A stretch of DNA of 64,000 nt from Panagrolaimus kolymaensis (lineage: Eukaryota; Nematoda; Chromadorea; Rhabditida; Panagrolaimidae): NCBI GenBank assembly GCA_028622995.1, contig JAJQJQ010000011.1:1860001-1924000 (forward strand), written 5' to 3'. Positions 1-12,131 of this stretch are shown piece after piece. Below the pieces are notes generated by a model that did not search any database, was not told where the DNA came from, and was given only the letters and a program-made list of their open reading frames with translations. The first letter of the stretch is position 1. Each line of letters begins with the position of its first letter. A program made the position numbers and the translations under genes.

Positions 1-291
1 AACAATTTCATGAAGGCATTCGCATCGATGCTTTTCGCCTTCGCTAACATTTGAGGAATTCGATAAAAGTCCTAAAATTTCAAGTTGTTCATAGCCTCTT
101 AAAGCTTGAGGATGGGTGGAAGGAGTCCAAGTTGTTGCAAAATGATCATGAAATGCTCCAATATGTGTATTGGAATAAGATATCAGTGGCACCAACGCAT
201 CTCGATCAATTCCATCCAAGCATTGTTTCTCTTGAGCTTTAATAATTTGATGGAAAGTAAAAAATACAAAAAAGCACAAAAAAGTTTTCAT
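1..291 (-). CDS. Secreted protein, 5' end only (runs off the window)
   Basis: The minus strand is open from an ATG at 289-291 to the window edge, 97 codons without a stop. The first residues (MKTFLCFFVFFTFHQIIKAQ) form a classical signal peptide with a likely cleavage after KA-Q. The mature part holds a Cys early on, a Tyr/His/Phe-rich stretch (SNTHIGAFHDHF), an N-glycosylation sequon (NSSNVS) and a CEC motif near the edge. I do not recognise the family. Plus-strand open frames here are shadows of this one. Host-like codon use and the signal peptide make a real first exon likely. The rest of the gene lies to the left of position 1. Confidence 0.6.
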   Translation of the reverse strand, partial: MKTFLCFFVFFTFHQIIKAQEKQCLDGIDRDALVPLISYSNTHIGAFHDHFATTWTPSTHPQALRGYEQLEILGLLSNSSNVSEGEKHRCECLHEIV

Positions 292-3200
292 TTTTATTCT
301 TTGAAAAGTAAATTTCTTTGTTTATTGTGTTTTTATATACAAAAAAAAATGTTGACATGGATTGACTTTGAATTTATTCCAGAAAAAAAAAGTAAGGACA
401 ATGGTTGTGAAATGAAATGAAACAAACACAATAAAATCCTGTTCTCAAAAAAATGATGCACCCCAAAAAAAGAGATTGAGGGTGAAAAAAAGAGATAACT
501 GGATCGATCTATGATTGTTTAGCTTTTTTACGGATCAAGTTGTTTTTAACGTTTTTTATGGAAATATTTTCTTTGTATTCATTCATTCTTTTCAATTTAA
601 CAATAAACACAAAACAAGAAAATTGTTTTTCGAAAACAAAAAAAATATCCTTAAGATGGAGATTTATATTTAGAAATTTTTGAATGATCACAATTAAAAT
701 TTCTTCATGTTGATCGAAAAAAATAAGACAAGCAAATGAGAATCTTAATGATTTTATTTTTAAGCTTGAAGATGCTTTGCAATTCTACTCACGATGGTGG
801 TTATCTTATATCCTTTGCTAACAGATAAAATGCTATGATTATATTTTAAAGAAGGGTTTTATAAGAATTTTTAGGAATTCAAATAAAGTTAAATTAAACC
901 AAAAGTAAATTTTTTTGTTCCCGTTTAAGTTTACTTTTCTGTCGAATTTCTTGTTTAACAATAATTTTAATTTTGATATTTAAAATTTCAGTATTAAAAA
1001 AATGCGTGGTCAGCAAAATAAAATATATGATGAGATCATAAATGACGGAGAAACATATATGTAACTATTAAAAAAATTCAAGGACATGCATCCATATCAT
1101 GTTGTAATTTGGTGACGTCTAAGAAACATGAAAAAAGAAATCCAAGCAAAGCAATTATCTTTAGACTTCATTTATTAATGAAATTTTGATTTATACGAAA
1201 AAACAAACTTATTTTTAAAAATAAATTAGACTTTTTTAACCTCCAACAAATAAAAACTTGTTTTTGGCTCAGTAGTCGATGGTGGAGTCTGGTAAACAAG
1301 ACTTTATAGAGACAACAATAATTTTCTTAAAAAAACTTTAAGTTTTCAAGATTAAAGAAATAGATAATAATTTAAAAATATCAATCGAGCAATATGGAAA
1401 AAAATGGAAGTGAGCAAAAATCTTTAATAACATGTTTATAGGAGTGAAAATTAATCTTAAAAGAAGATTTGCAGTGGCATTTTTTTCTTATTAGGCTGGA
1501 ACATTATTGTTATCGTCGTTTATGGTTCTCCCATTCATTATTATGAACTTCCTTCTATAAAATGATATATGTAAGAAGTAGTCATCTCACATAAAAAATA
1601 AGAAAGCTTCAATAAACTTTTGATCATTTTCATGACCTCATCTCAGGAAGGACAGGCCAGTAAATAATTCCTGGGAAATATATTTTTTTTCTTCAATTAA
1701 CTTTTAAGCAAATATTTGTTTAAACATCGTGGCATTCTTTTTATTCCTTCTCTTTACCAAAAAGTAAACTATTTTTATTTGTTTCAACTTTGCCGCAAGC
1801 ATATGACAAATATCCGTCGACTATTATTTAATGAATAAAACTTTGAATGTGGATTTTTTAAGATAAAAAATTCTGTGTTGTTCTTTGGCCTACAAAGATT
1901 ACACTAACCAAAAGAGTTGCATCTTTTTTTATTTTTTCCTCAATTAGAAGTTTGGGAGATCATGGTTTGGTGGTGGCTACATTCTTTCATACCAAAAACC
2001 CACTCAACAAATTGACCTTTTTCACTATTTCCCAAAAAATATCAAAATAAGCTCAATTGCCTAAAATCATGCTCGAGTCCATATACCATACCACACGTGG
2101 AAAATCCCATTTTCTTTTTTTCCATTTTTGGTTGGGTTTTTTTTATAAAGATTATGACTTTAAAAAATATATAACACCATCTTCTCCATTTTTTTAGGAG
2201 GAAGAAAGAAAAGGTTGCGCAAAAAATAAACGTAACAATGAACTATTTCATGCGTTTTTTAGGGCAAAAGCATATAAATTTCAAAAAAAAAATCAATTGA
2301 ATCCATGAACTAAATTTTTACCTCATTTTTTTAAATCTCGCTTCTTCTTTAAATTTAATTTGTTCTTTTGATTTTTTGATAATTAAAATGGTTGGTTATA
2401 GTCGTCGTCATATTTAAAAATTATTATCGTCATTTTTCTTTATTTTATTTTTAATAAGGCTTGTTGGAAAAAAGTTTATCATTCACCATCACTCTTCTTT
2501 TTGGTTTACGAAGAAAAAAAAACTTCAAAAGGTTTTTGTGGAAGTTTGTCGTTTCCTGTTATTAATCAGGTCACGAGGGTTTTTAACATTTACCAAAAAA
2601 ATATATATAAAAGCTTTTTCTTTTTTCAAAACGTTTTTGAGGATATATAAAAAAACTAGGAAAATGGGATTAAAAAAGTATCTCTTTAAAAATGATTTAG
2701 AGTTTTCGTTATTTAGAGCAGAAATAATTGAAATGGAAAATCGCTGCCTTTTTTAAACATAGTTTCAGATTTTACGGGAGTTTTAATGTGGATGATATTA
2801 GAAATCTTGAATCAAAAGTTTAGGAAATGCCTCAGCTATTTTTTTGGAGATAGCTTTATAATAATGCCACCATCTTTCTCGGTTGTACAACTTTTATAAA
2901 ATTGCTCTGTTGACTTTTTAAATAAAAAGTTTTTTTAATTCTGTATTCAACGTTTGATTGAAAACATTTTAAAAATATCAAACTAGCTTTTTTATAAAAA
3001 GGTCAATGTTCAGCTTCCAAATTTGCTGACTGTACCACACACGCATTTTGAATCGAATCATATTCTTTGTTATTTTGCTCCAAAGAAAAAAGGCAAATCA
3101 AAGAAAATTTTATTATAAAACACCTGTCCGCTTTTTTTGGAAGAAGAAATTAAATTAGGCTATGATAAATTTAGTCAAAATTCACCATGCCAACCTTCCT

Positions 3201-5363
3201 TCCTACATATTTTTTTCTATTTTAAGTTAGACATATAACTTACTAGTTGTTTGTTTGTAATGAAAACCAAAGTATTGTTTTTTCATTTTATTTTTGCAGA
3301 AAAATTGAGGATAATCTTGTTAGTTGGGGAGCAAGATTTATTTTTCTGCGCATGAAAGCATCATTCTTCCCCACAAAGAATTAGTAGCTAACAACTATAT
3401 CTTCCTTGCAAAATATGAATGCTAGTGGGTCGAATTAACAGCTTGTTTCCACTTACTATTTCTTCTTCCTTTTCCTCATTAATTCGGTGCACATCTTTCA
3501 TCGTGTGCTTCTTCATTCATAGAATGCTCGAAGCAAAAGAAGGTTCACCACCCGGGAGCAAGAGAGAGTCTCTTCTAAGGGAAGGCTGCCTTCTTTTTTA
3601 TTAATGAGAAACCACAGCTTTTTTGAAAGAAAGAAGAAAAAAAAAGATTTATAATTTTAATAAACAAAATAAAAATATGTATTATTTTAGAAAAATTTTA
3701 ATATTCTTTCTTTCATCTTTTTTTTTGTTGCTTACTTATTTTTGTCCCCAAGAAAATTTCTATCGAGAAACTGCATTATCTCCCATTCGTTTTTGTTCAA
3801 ATTTTGAGCTCACGATCTTCATAAAAATTATCTTCACTTTGAGTTCTTTTTTTTTTGTTTCTTGCAAAAAGTTTTTGCGATATAACAACAGCACCTCAGA
3901 CAAAAAATAGGGTCATTCCATAATTGCTTTCTTTCTTTTTTTACCGTGCAAATATATTCTCTTCTCTTTTTTTTACGCAATTATCACGAAAAAGAAAAAA
4001 AGGTAAACTAAAGAGGTAAGTAATAAGTAAATAACGCTGATACTAAAAATGACCATCAAAATAAATGCTTGAGTTTTTTTTGTTGTGCAAATAAAAGCTC
4101 TTCTTTTTGCGCAACAGCAAAGAGCAAAAAAAGAGCTTTGGTTTGCTTGACTTTGTCTGATAATATTTTTTTTTGTTGGACCATCCATTTTTGGGTTTTA
4201 AAAAATGGAGAGATTTGTTCTCAAAAAAATTCTTTAAAAACACAATAGTCTTTTTTTTTGTGTTTCGAACACCTCTTTTGTTATTGGTTTTTTTGTTGTT
4301 GATGAGATTTAGTTCAGGAGCAAACAATTCATTGGGGTTTATAAAGGCTTCTATCAATTGTGTATTGTTACCATTTTTTGAAGCAACATTGAATGCAGAG
4401 AAGAGCATTTTTTGTGATTCTAAAACTAAATCTTTACATATATTTTTTTTTGGAAGTTTAGTTTTGATATTTTTTTATGAGCGGAGTTTTATTTTCTTGA
4501 TAACCTTTTTGTTGCACTTTTTTAATCCTTTTATTTTTTTGAAAAAAGTCCCATTTTTAAATTGAATGACTTTTAAGAGGATTTGTTTGAAGCTCTTAAA
4601 CATCATCATTTGATATCTTTCTTTAATTTTTAATTATTACTATACTGGTAGTAGTAGTTGCAAGATAATTTGGTGGAAGTTTTAAAATTTATTTTATGAA
4701 CAAATAACTTTATGGGTATTTTTCGTTTTATTTTTTAAAATTTCAATAAAAAAAAAGCGTCTTTTGAGACTAATTAGCTAAAAAGGCTTACATAGAAAAT
4801 ACATATTTAAAAATGTTGCATGATTTTGTGAATCTTCTTTTAAAATATTTTCTAACGTTTCTAAATATAATATTTAAAAAAAGTGTAGTACATCATATTT
4901 TTTTTCATCCCTTCTTATTAATTAATTATTAACTCCTTCAATCATAAATAACCAATATCTTAAACTTTAAAAGCAAAAGGTCATAAGAAAATTATTTACG
5001 CAAATAATAAGATTCCACCATAAATTAATTCTTTTCTTCAAAACCTACACCACATTTTTTCAATTCTAAAATCATTTTTAATTATTTTTTAATGAAAAAC
5101 GTGCTACTACCTTTTTTATTCATGTTTGTTTCATAAAAACTTGCTTTTTAACTCCCTCAAAAAGTTTTTTTCTCTCTCCTTCATCTTCTTTTTTCTTCTT
5201 CTCCTTCAACCTCCCCATCTTCTTCATCTTTTTTTTTGCCGTGATGATGAACATGAAAGATTAGCTGTTTTTAAGTCGTTTTGCATTAATTTCCTTTTTT
5301 TATATTTTTCTTCTTTTTTTTGTTGCGTTTATGCTTTTTGTTGTTGGTAACCTTATTTAATGT
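292..5363. other. Intergenic stretch, no gene seen
   Basis: About 5 kb of A/T-rich DNA full of poly-A and poly-T runs. Open frames of 60-130 codons occur (for example near 2538-2756, 3419-3910 and 4043-4565), but they are low-complexity Phe/Leu/Lys/Ser-rich and show no domain, signal peptide or coherent exon structure. I see no RNA gene. It presumably holds upstream control DNA for the secreted gene on the left and the neprilysin gene on the right. Confidence 0.5.
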
Positions 5364-5376
5364 TTACTTTTTTTAG
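5364..5376 (+). promoter_or_regulatory. Splice acceptor just 5' of neprilysin start (probable trans-splice site)
   Basis: A pyrimidine tract ending in TTTTTTTAG lies three bases before the ATG at 5380. No upstream coding exon with a matching donor is apparent, so addition of a spliced leader is the simplest reading. An untranslated 5' exon is the alternative. Confidence 0.5.
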
Positions 5377-5379
5377 TCG

Positions 5380-8031
5380 ATGACGAAAACGACAAAAATT
5401 TTGGTTGTTATTGCTTTGATTGCAAATTATGGTTATGCAGGTACCATACCACTTCCATCAGGGCCATTCCGAGCTGCCATAGATTCTCAAACAGAATCAA
5501 ATAATTCTCCAGGTTTTCTTAAAGCTGCCGCTATTTTGAAACGATCCATTAATGAAAGTGCTGACCCATGTGATGATTTCTTTGAGTAAGAATTAAATTT
5601 AATGAAATAGGTTAATCATTCATGCGCTTCAGATTTACTTGCGGTAAATGGGTTGCTGAAAACCCTATCCCTGATGACCTTACATCTTATGGTCATTTTA
5701 CCGAATTGAGGGAAAAAGTTATCAAAGAAATGAAAGGTAAAAATCATCAATATTTCTTCTTATAGTGAAATCATTTTTCGTTATTCGAACCTTTTTATTG
5801 TTACTAAATTCTTTTTAGTGCCTCAAATTAATTTAATAATTTTAGATTTATACAATGATAAAACTCCATCATCATCCAAATCCATCAATATTCTCAAACA
5901 AATTCACACAGCTTGTATGGATATTGATACAATCAACGAAAGAAAAAGTTACGACCTTGTAAAATCCCTTGAAGAATATGGTCATTGGCCCATTATTCAT
6001 GGAGATAAATGGTCTCCAAGTCATTTTGATCTTACCGATATTCTCATGAACATTGGTCAATCACGAGGTGTGGATGTTTTCACCGATATTTATGTCACTC
6101 AAGATCAACGAAATGTTTCACGTCGTTTATTAAGTTTTGATCAAGGTGGCTTAGGTCTTGGTAGTAGTGCACGAGAATATTATCTTAATGAAACCCGTTA
6201 TGGTAAACAACTTAAAGCATATCAATCTTATATGACAGCTAAAATTGGCCTCATCGCGAAGGATGCAAAATCAAATAAAACTAAGGCTCAAATTTCTTCG
6301 GATGTTAAAGAATTGATAGAATTTGAAAAACAATTTGCCCAAATTTTAACTCCCGAAGAAAAGAGAAGAAATTTCACTGAAATGTATAATGTTTATAAAA
6401 TTTCTGATTTGAAAACCATGATGCCTTTGATTGATTGGAACCGATATTTCCGTGGATTGATGCCTTTTGATATGCATGAATATCTCAATACTGATCCTTT
6501 AATCATCGTATCTGAACCAGGATATTTCAAACGATTAACTGCTCTCATTACCAGCACTGATACTCGCATTGTAACAAACTATATTTTTTGGAGATATACC
6601 GCAAGTTGGGCTCTTCAACTTGATGAACGTTTTGATGATATTCAACAAGATTTTCTTCGAGATTTTATTGGTCGAAAAACTAAATCGCCTCGTTGGAAGG
6701 ATTGCAATAGTGGAGCTGGATCTCGAATGAGTTATGCTTCAGGTGCAATGTATGTTCGAGCTCATTTTGATAAACGCGATCGCGATTCTGCGCTTGAAAT
6801 GATTGAAGATTTACAAGCAGCATTCCGTGAAATTTTGCTTGAAACTGATTGGATGGAAGGAGATACTCGCAAATATGCTCTCGAAAAAGCTGCAGAAATG
6901 CAAAGTTTAATTGGTTATCCTGATTTCATTTTAAATGATACAGCTTTGGATGAATATTATGAAAATTTAACCCTTTCTGAAGATGATACATATTCTGAAA
7001 TCATTCAGAAAACAACAAAATGGGCTCAACATAAAGCTTTCCGTAGGCTTCTTGAACCTGTTGATCGAACTGAATTTGGTACCAGCTCAGCCGTGGTCAA
7101 TGCTTTTTATTCAAGTGTTAAAAATGGAATCAGTGAGTTTATCGCCTTTTTATTTTATTTACAAAATTCACTTAATTTCAGCTTTCCCTGCTGCCATTCT
7201 TCAACCACCCTTCTTTGATCGAAACTTCCCTAAAGTTTTAAATTATGGCGGTATGGGAGCTGTCATTGGACATGAAGTAAGTTTTTTTGTTTAACTTTTG
7301 AAGGGTAAACTCAAAAATAAATAGTCCATAAAAAATGGCTTACACCAAAGCTCCCATGTTTGCTTAACCTTATTTCTAATCTAGTCATTATTTTACTCGA
7401 AGAAACAAATCATTGTCTTTTTGTAGATTACTCACGGGTTTGATGATCAAGGATCACAATTTGATAAAATTGGAAACCTTCACAATTGGTGGGATTCTAA
7501 AACTCAAGGACATTTCTTAAACCGCACTCAATGCATCATTAAACAATATTCTGAATACGATGTACCCGGCACAAGTTTAAAAGTTAATGGAGTTTTAACT
7601 CAAGGAGAAAATATCGCTGGTAAGCTTTGAAAGATGAATCTGCAATTATTAAAAGAGTTAAAATTTAAGATAATGGAGGCGTAAAAGAAGCATATCGAGC
7701 ATACAAAGCTTACATTAAAAAACTTGGACATGAAGAAAAACGACTTCCAGGTTTTGAAAATTACACTAATGATCAAATATTCTTCATAAGTTATGCCAAG
7801 GTACAGTAAATTTTTTTTAGCTATTATGTTCATTTAAATTTTCTTCCTATTTAGACTTGGTGCGGTCATGCTAAAACTGAATCACTTATTCGTCAAGTTC
7901 TAACTGATCCTCATTCACCTGTTAGATTTCGTGTCAACGGAGTCGTTCAAAATCAACCCGAATTTGCTTCAGCTTTTAAATGCCCAGTTGGTTCAAAAAT
8001 GAATCCAACAACTCGTTGTTCAGTGTGGTAA
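5380..8031 (+). CDS. Neprilysin-like zinc metallopeptidase (M13)
   Basis: Seven exons (5380-5585, 5633-5736, 5819-7132, 7182-7276, 7427-7619, 7670-7800, 7855-8031) join in frame to about 739 residues, normal for M13. Residues 1-20 form a cleavable-looking signal peptide ([15 protein letters not shown]), so the enzyme is probably secreted, whereas many neprilysins are type II membrane proteins. The M13 N-terminal domain opens with CDDFFEFTCGKW. The catalytic half has the substrate-binding NAFY, the zinc site HEITH split by an intron at HE|ITH, the third ligand in GENIAD, also split by an intron, and the family C-terminus CSVW. All catalytic residues are present, so it should be an active oligopeptidase that trims extracellular peptides. 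C. elegans has a large nep family; I cannot assign the orthologue. Confidence 0.93.
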
Positions 8032-8428
8032 AAACATGAACAGTTCATTAATCAAACAAAAAAAAATTCTTCAACGGGTGAATCACCACCAAAAACAAAA
8101 GTTTCGTTAATAAAAATTTGAAACATACAAGAAAAAATTAAAATTTTTTCAATGATATTGTTTTCTTTATAAAACAAAAAAGTGTAATTTTTTTTCAAAG
8201 ATATATTATAATTATTGTTTTTCGTGGCTTTAAAAATTTATATTTAATTATTATTATTATCCGAAATCTTAGTTGTTTTTTGTGTTTCTCCTAAGTAATG
8301 GAAAACAGGGTGCTTGCTTCATTAGATTCTTCCTTTTTTCACATACATATGTTTGCTTTTTTCTTTTATCATTTATTCTTTCTTTGAAAATGTACATAAA
8401 TTTGCTTAGAAATAAAATATGAAATAAT
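8032..8428. other. Intergenic gap between convergent genes
   Basis: About 400 bp of A/T-rich DNA between the stops of the plus-strand neprilysin and the minus-strand kinase. It would hold both 3' UTRs. No coding signal is visible. Confidence 0.5.
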
Positions 8429-10300
8429 TTAACAGTTAATTCCAATAAGAGCAGGATACGGTAAACCACCGCTTAATCGACCATTTGGATTTCGAAGTGA
8501 ATCAAAGAATGAATGTTTGAGAGCATCATCCCCACGCAAACGTAAAGCTCGCTCATAACGAAGAACCCTGAAATAAAAAGCTTGTTATTTTCAAAACAAA
8601 ACATTAAAAGCAAACATACTTGTGAAGAAAATCAGCTCCAATGGGTGTAATTGATTTGTTATATCTTCTTATAATTTTTAGCCAATCAGCAGGTGGATAC
8701 TTTGTTGCAAGCACTTCTTCATCCACTGTTATACCAGGAACACATTGACTTAATTGAGTTAAATTTGGTGTACCAACAATTCTAAGAATTTTAAATAATT
8801 GATCACGATTATTTGCTCCATAAAAGATAATACGATTTGTTAGTAACTCGGCTAAAATGCAGCCAGCAGCCCAAACATCTAAAAATTAAACCATCAATCA
8901 AAGAGAGCAAAAAATATTTTAGTCATAAAATCAGGCTGCGGAAATAACGTTAAGTGCTTACCAACAGTAGGATCATAAAAATTATATTTTAAGCATAATT
9001 CAGGAGCACGATAATATCTTGTGACTTGATACGAACTCATTCTTGCACCATGTCTATAATGTTTTGCACTACCAAAATCACCAATTTTCAAGCGTCCAGT
9101 TTGCATGCAGACTAATAAATTTTCAGGTTTGATATCTCGATGAAAGTATTCAGCTTTTTCCATATACGCTAGACCAGCAAATGTTTGATACACGAAAAGT
9201 TTTACAAAAAGAAAAGGCATAATTTTTCCTTTATCTATGTAGCGACTTTGTTCATGTGCAATTGTTGAAGGCATCAAATCCATTATGAGAGTCCACATTG
9301 TCATTTTAGTACGAGGGTGTATGCAAACATAGTAATATCGAAGTTTGACGAGATTGATATGCTAAAACAAGCAAAAATAAAAGTTGAGAATGAGTAACAA
9401 CAACTAACATCCAAATGGCGATGAACTCCTATTTGTCGATCTTCTCGAGATGGATCAGGCCAAATCTTTTTGATTGCAACTTGAATAGGCTCGGATGATT
9501 TTTGATTATGACGAGGAGTTTTTGAAACATATCCAACGAAGACATCTGAAAAAAGGGAGCTCATTAAAATTGTCAAAAAATGATACAAAAACAAACTAAC
9601 CTGAAAAGGCTCCAGCACCAAGGAAAGTTGATTGTTTAACAGTAATGTAATAAAGTTTATCACCAGCATGATGGACTTCTTTTGCAATAACTCGGATAAT
9701 ATTTGATTCATCACCAGCATTGAAATCAGCAATAGTTTCACGATTTGCTGCTTTTGGTCGCTTTCCTGGATCATGTTGTCGCATTGCTACCTATAAAAGT
9801 GCTTGATAGAAAAAATGGACTAAACCTTATGAATAAGACATTATAGTTATACCTGATTTTTATAAAAGCATGGATCAAAGAAATCATTTTCAATATTATC
9901 TCTTTTGACACCTTTTGCAGCCTCAGCTAAAACTTCAACAGGAAAAGATAACGGCGAAGTTGTGGCTAACGATGATGTTTTTGATGGAACATTATTGTTT
10001 ACTTCGTTTGCATTTAGATCTGATGCTTCTTCGGACGTCTTGGATGTTCTTGAAATTAATGCTAAAAGAAAAATATTATGTTTTTGTTAGGCAAAAATGA
10101 TTTAAAAATAACTTACTTTCTTTACTTGCTTTTTCCTTTGAATTTTTTTTTGTTGTTACTGAAGTTGCAGACGTTTTGGCGACGATGGCTGTTTTTAATT
10201 CTTTTTCTTCATTTACTTTTGAAGCATCAGATTTTGCAGTTTTCAATGGTTCACTGGTTGGAGCTGTTGATGCCGTATTAATCGACGACTTTTCACCCAT
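8429..10300 (-). CDS. GSK3/shaggy-like Ser/Thr protein kinase, divergent
   Basis: Seven or so minus-strand exons. The N-terminus, from the ATG at 10298-10300, is a low-complexity Ser/Thr/Lys/Ala-rich extension of about 100 residues. The kinase domain follows: a glycine loop GAGAFSDVFVG, VAIKKI (catalytic Lys), HRDIKPENLL, DFGSAK (the Ser after DFG is typical of GSK3), then TRYYRAPEL with the activation-loop Tyr two residues after MS. After DVWAAGCILAELL the C-lobe ends soon after GLPYPALIGINC. DFGSAK and RYYRAPEL place it in the GSK3 family. Divergence is strong: the GSK3 helix-C segment RELQIMRKLDH aligns with RQIGVHRHLDH, so the salt-bridge Glu may be replaced. It resembles the nematode GSK3-like expansion rather than canonical gsk-3. 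Confidence 0.88.
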
Positions 10301-10524
10301 CAGAATAATTATTGACAAAAACTTTTCTTGTTATTGCAGCACATTCGATGATGAATGAAAAATGTAATAACTTTTGTGAGAATGATAAAACATATTTGCA
10401 TTTTAATCATTCGTGTAAAATGTTAAATCAAAGTTAAAATTAGAATATAAAATGCTTTTTTCATGAGCACAAACAACAAAAATTACCAACGTTGAATGAA
10501 TGTGAAATCTATCGTTCATCAAAG
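10301..10524. promoter_or_regulatory. Shared divergent promoter region
   Basis: Only 224 bp separate the starts of the minus-strand kinase and the plus-strand membrane protein. Both promoters must lie here or overlap the genes. No TATA-like element is convincing. Confidence 0.4.
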
Positions 10525-12099
10525 ATGGCGCCGCGCAATGTGCACATTTCTGCTACAAGAGTTTTGAATCAAAATATTCAAGAAACAAACGGAAAAATTG
10601 GGGAGATTTCAACTATCAATGGTGGATTATACAAAGTATGCATAACGTTTTTGAAAGTTTAAAAAAAAAGGATTGTTTTTTAGGTTAAGCGGGATGCACT
10701 ACCAAATCGTGAGATTAATGCTCCAACAATAACATCAACTTTTGAACCGAGCACAACAACTTATAATGCTACAGCTTCTTCTGAAAATACTACTCTTTTT
10801 GAAAATGTAAGTTTTCTTCACATATTTTTTTCTTCTTCATATCTTAATCTTTTTCAGGCAACTTATCCATCAACATTACCGCCGACATCAAAGCCTCCTC
10901 CAACACTGAATCCTCCTCCAACACTGAATCCTCTACCGACGGCACAGCATCAAAAACAAGAAGCTACACCATTTGAAGATACAGGTTTGATTTACTCAAA
11001 TGCTTCGAGTAATATTTTATTTTTAGATTGTTGCCTTCCGCTTACATATGGATGGATTACTCTTGGAGCTTTCATGTTCTTGGTATTATTAATTCTTTGC
11101 ATTTGCTTTTATTGTATTTACACTCTTCGTAAGAAAGCAAAAGAAGAATGTAAACATGAACTTAAAAAATACAATGATAATTATCGTCAAAATTCGAGAA
11201 TGCCCGATTTTAACAGCCATTTTATGCGTGAGTTTCTTTTGATCTGCTTTTTTCTATTTTTAACTATGATATGATTTCAGCTCCCGGACCTGCAGTTATG
11301 ACGGCTCAAGCAAAAATGGATCTAATGATGAATAATTTGAAAGTATGTTAAAAGATTTTGTTAAATGAAAAGTTTCTTTTTTCATGTCTTTTTATTAATC
11401 AATTTCATCGTTGCATTGGTCATTCAATTTTACATTTTTAGGATCATCCTCATCCTGTGACTACCGATGTAAAAAGTGTTGCTGGAATGCTGAATTATCT
11501 TGCTTACAATCCAATTGAACATGATGTAATTTATCGGCCTGGGAGACAAGATGTTGTGCTTGCACCAAAAGATCCATCAAGTAACTTTCAACTAACTTTT
11601 TTGGATGAAAATCTCTCCTTTTTTCAGATCAAACAAAAGTAGCTCCAAGTTCTGAACTCTTTGCTCCAACTCCAGAACCTTATCAATTTGCAGAACGTGA
11701 AGCATTACCACGTGCGCCTTCTCTTCCTAAACCAAAAATTCCAAATGAACAAGAAAAAAATGGCAATAAATCTGAATCTGTATCAAAGAGGTTAAGCAGT
11801 AGTTTTAAAAAATTAAAGTAAGTGTTTTGATATATGATAAAATAACCAAACTCTTTAATTTTTTTAGGCAAAAAGTTTTCAAAACTCAAGGTAAATCAGC
11901 AGAAAATATAAAGAAATCTCAACTAAAGGAAGAAGCAAACGATCAAAAATCATTTCCAGAAGCAGAATGTCAACAACCATCAATGAAAGAAGTAAATGGT
12001 CAAGATCAATTAGCACCGCCTCCTATGAATGAACTTTTATCTCCAAATTCTCGAAGATCAAAAAATCATGTGGTTTTTCATGAAGGAACGCATCTTTAA
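10525..12099 (+). CDS. Single-pass membrane protein, family not recognised
   Basis: About eight exons starting at ATG 10525 (MAPRNVHISATRVL). The N-terminal 90-100 residues are Thr/Ser/Pro-rich and include a short PPPTLN duplication, suggesting an O-glycosylated ectodomain, but no signal peptide is seen. A hydrophobic segment (ITLGAFMFLVLLILCICFYC) is followed by a stop-transfer RKKAKEEC. The cytoplasmic part has a conserved-looking HDVIYRPGRQDVVLAP block, then a Lys/Glu/Ser-rich, probably disordered tail to the stop at 12097-12099. The predicted topology is outside N, inside C. Its 3' end is 32 bp from the stop of the next, convergent gene. I do not recognise the family, and no function is assigned. 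Confidence 0.75.
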
Positions 12100-12131
12100 A
12101 CTCTTTTTTTCTTTTTAAATGTAAAATGTAT

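Noticed and set aside
51..420. Plus-strand open frames of 63 and 104 codons
   Set aside because: They lie opposite the signal-peptide exon of the minus-strand gene and carry no domain.
1261..1312. Patch GGCTCAGTAGTCGATGGTGG resembling a tRNA D-arm
   Set aside because: No matching T-arm, acceptor stem or anticodon arm could be built around it.
2538..4565. Several Phe/Leu/Lys/Ser-rich open frames on both strands
   Set aside because: They come from poly-T and poly-A runs. They overlap each other on both strands and have no splice or domain support.
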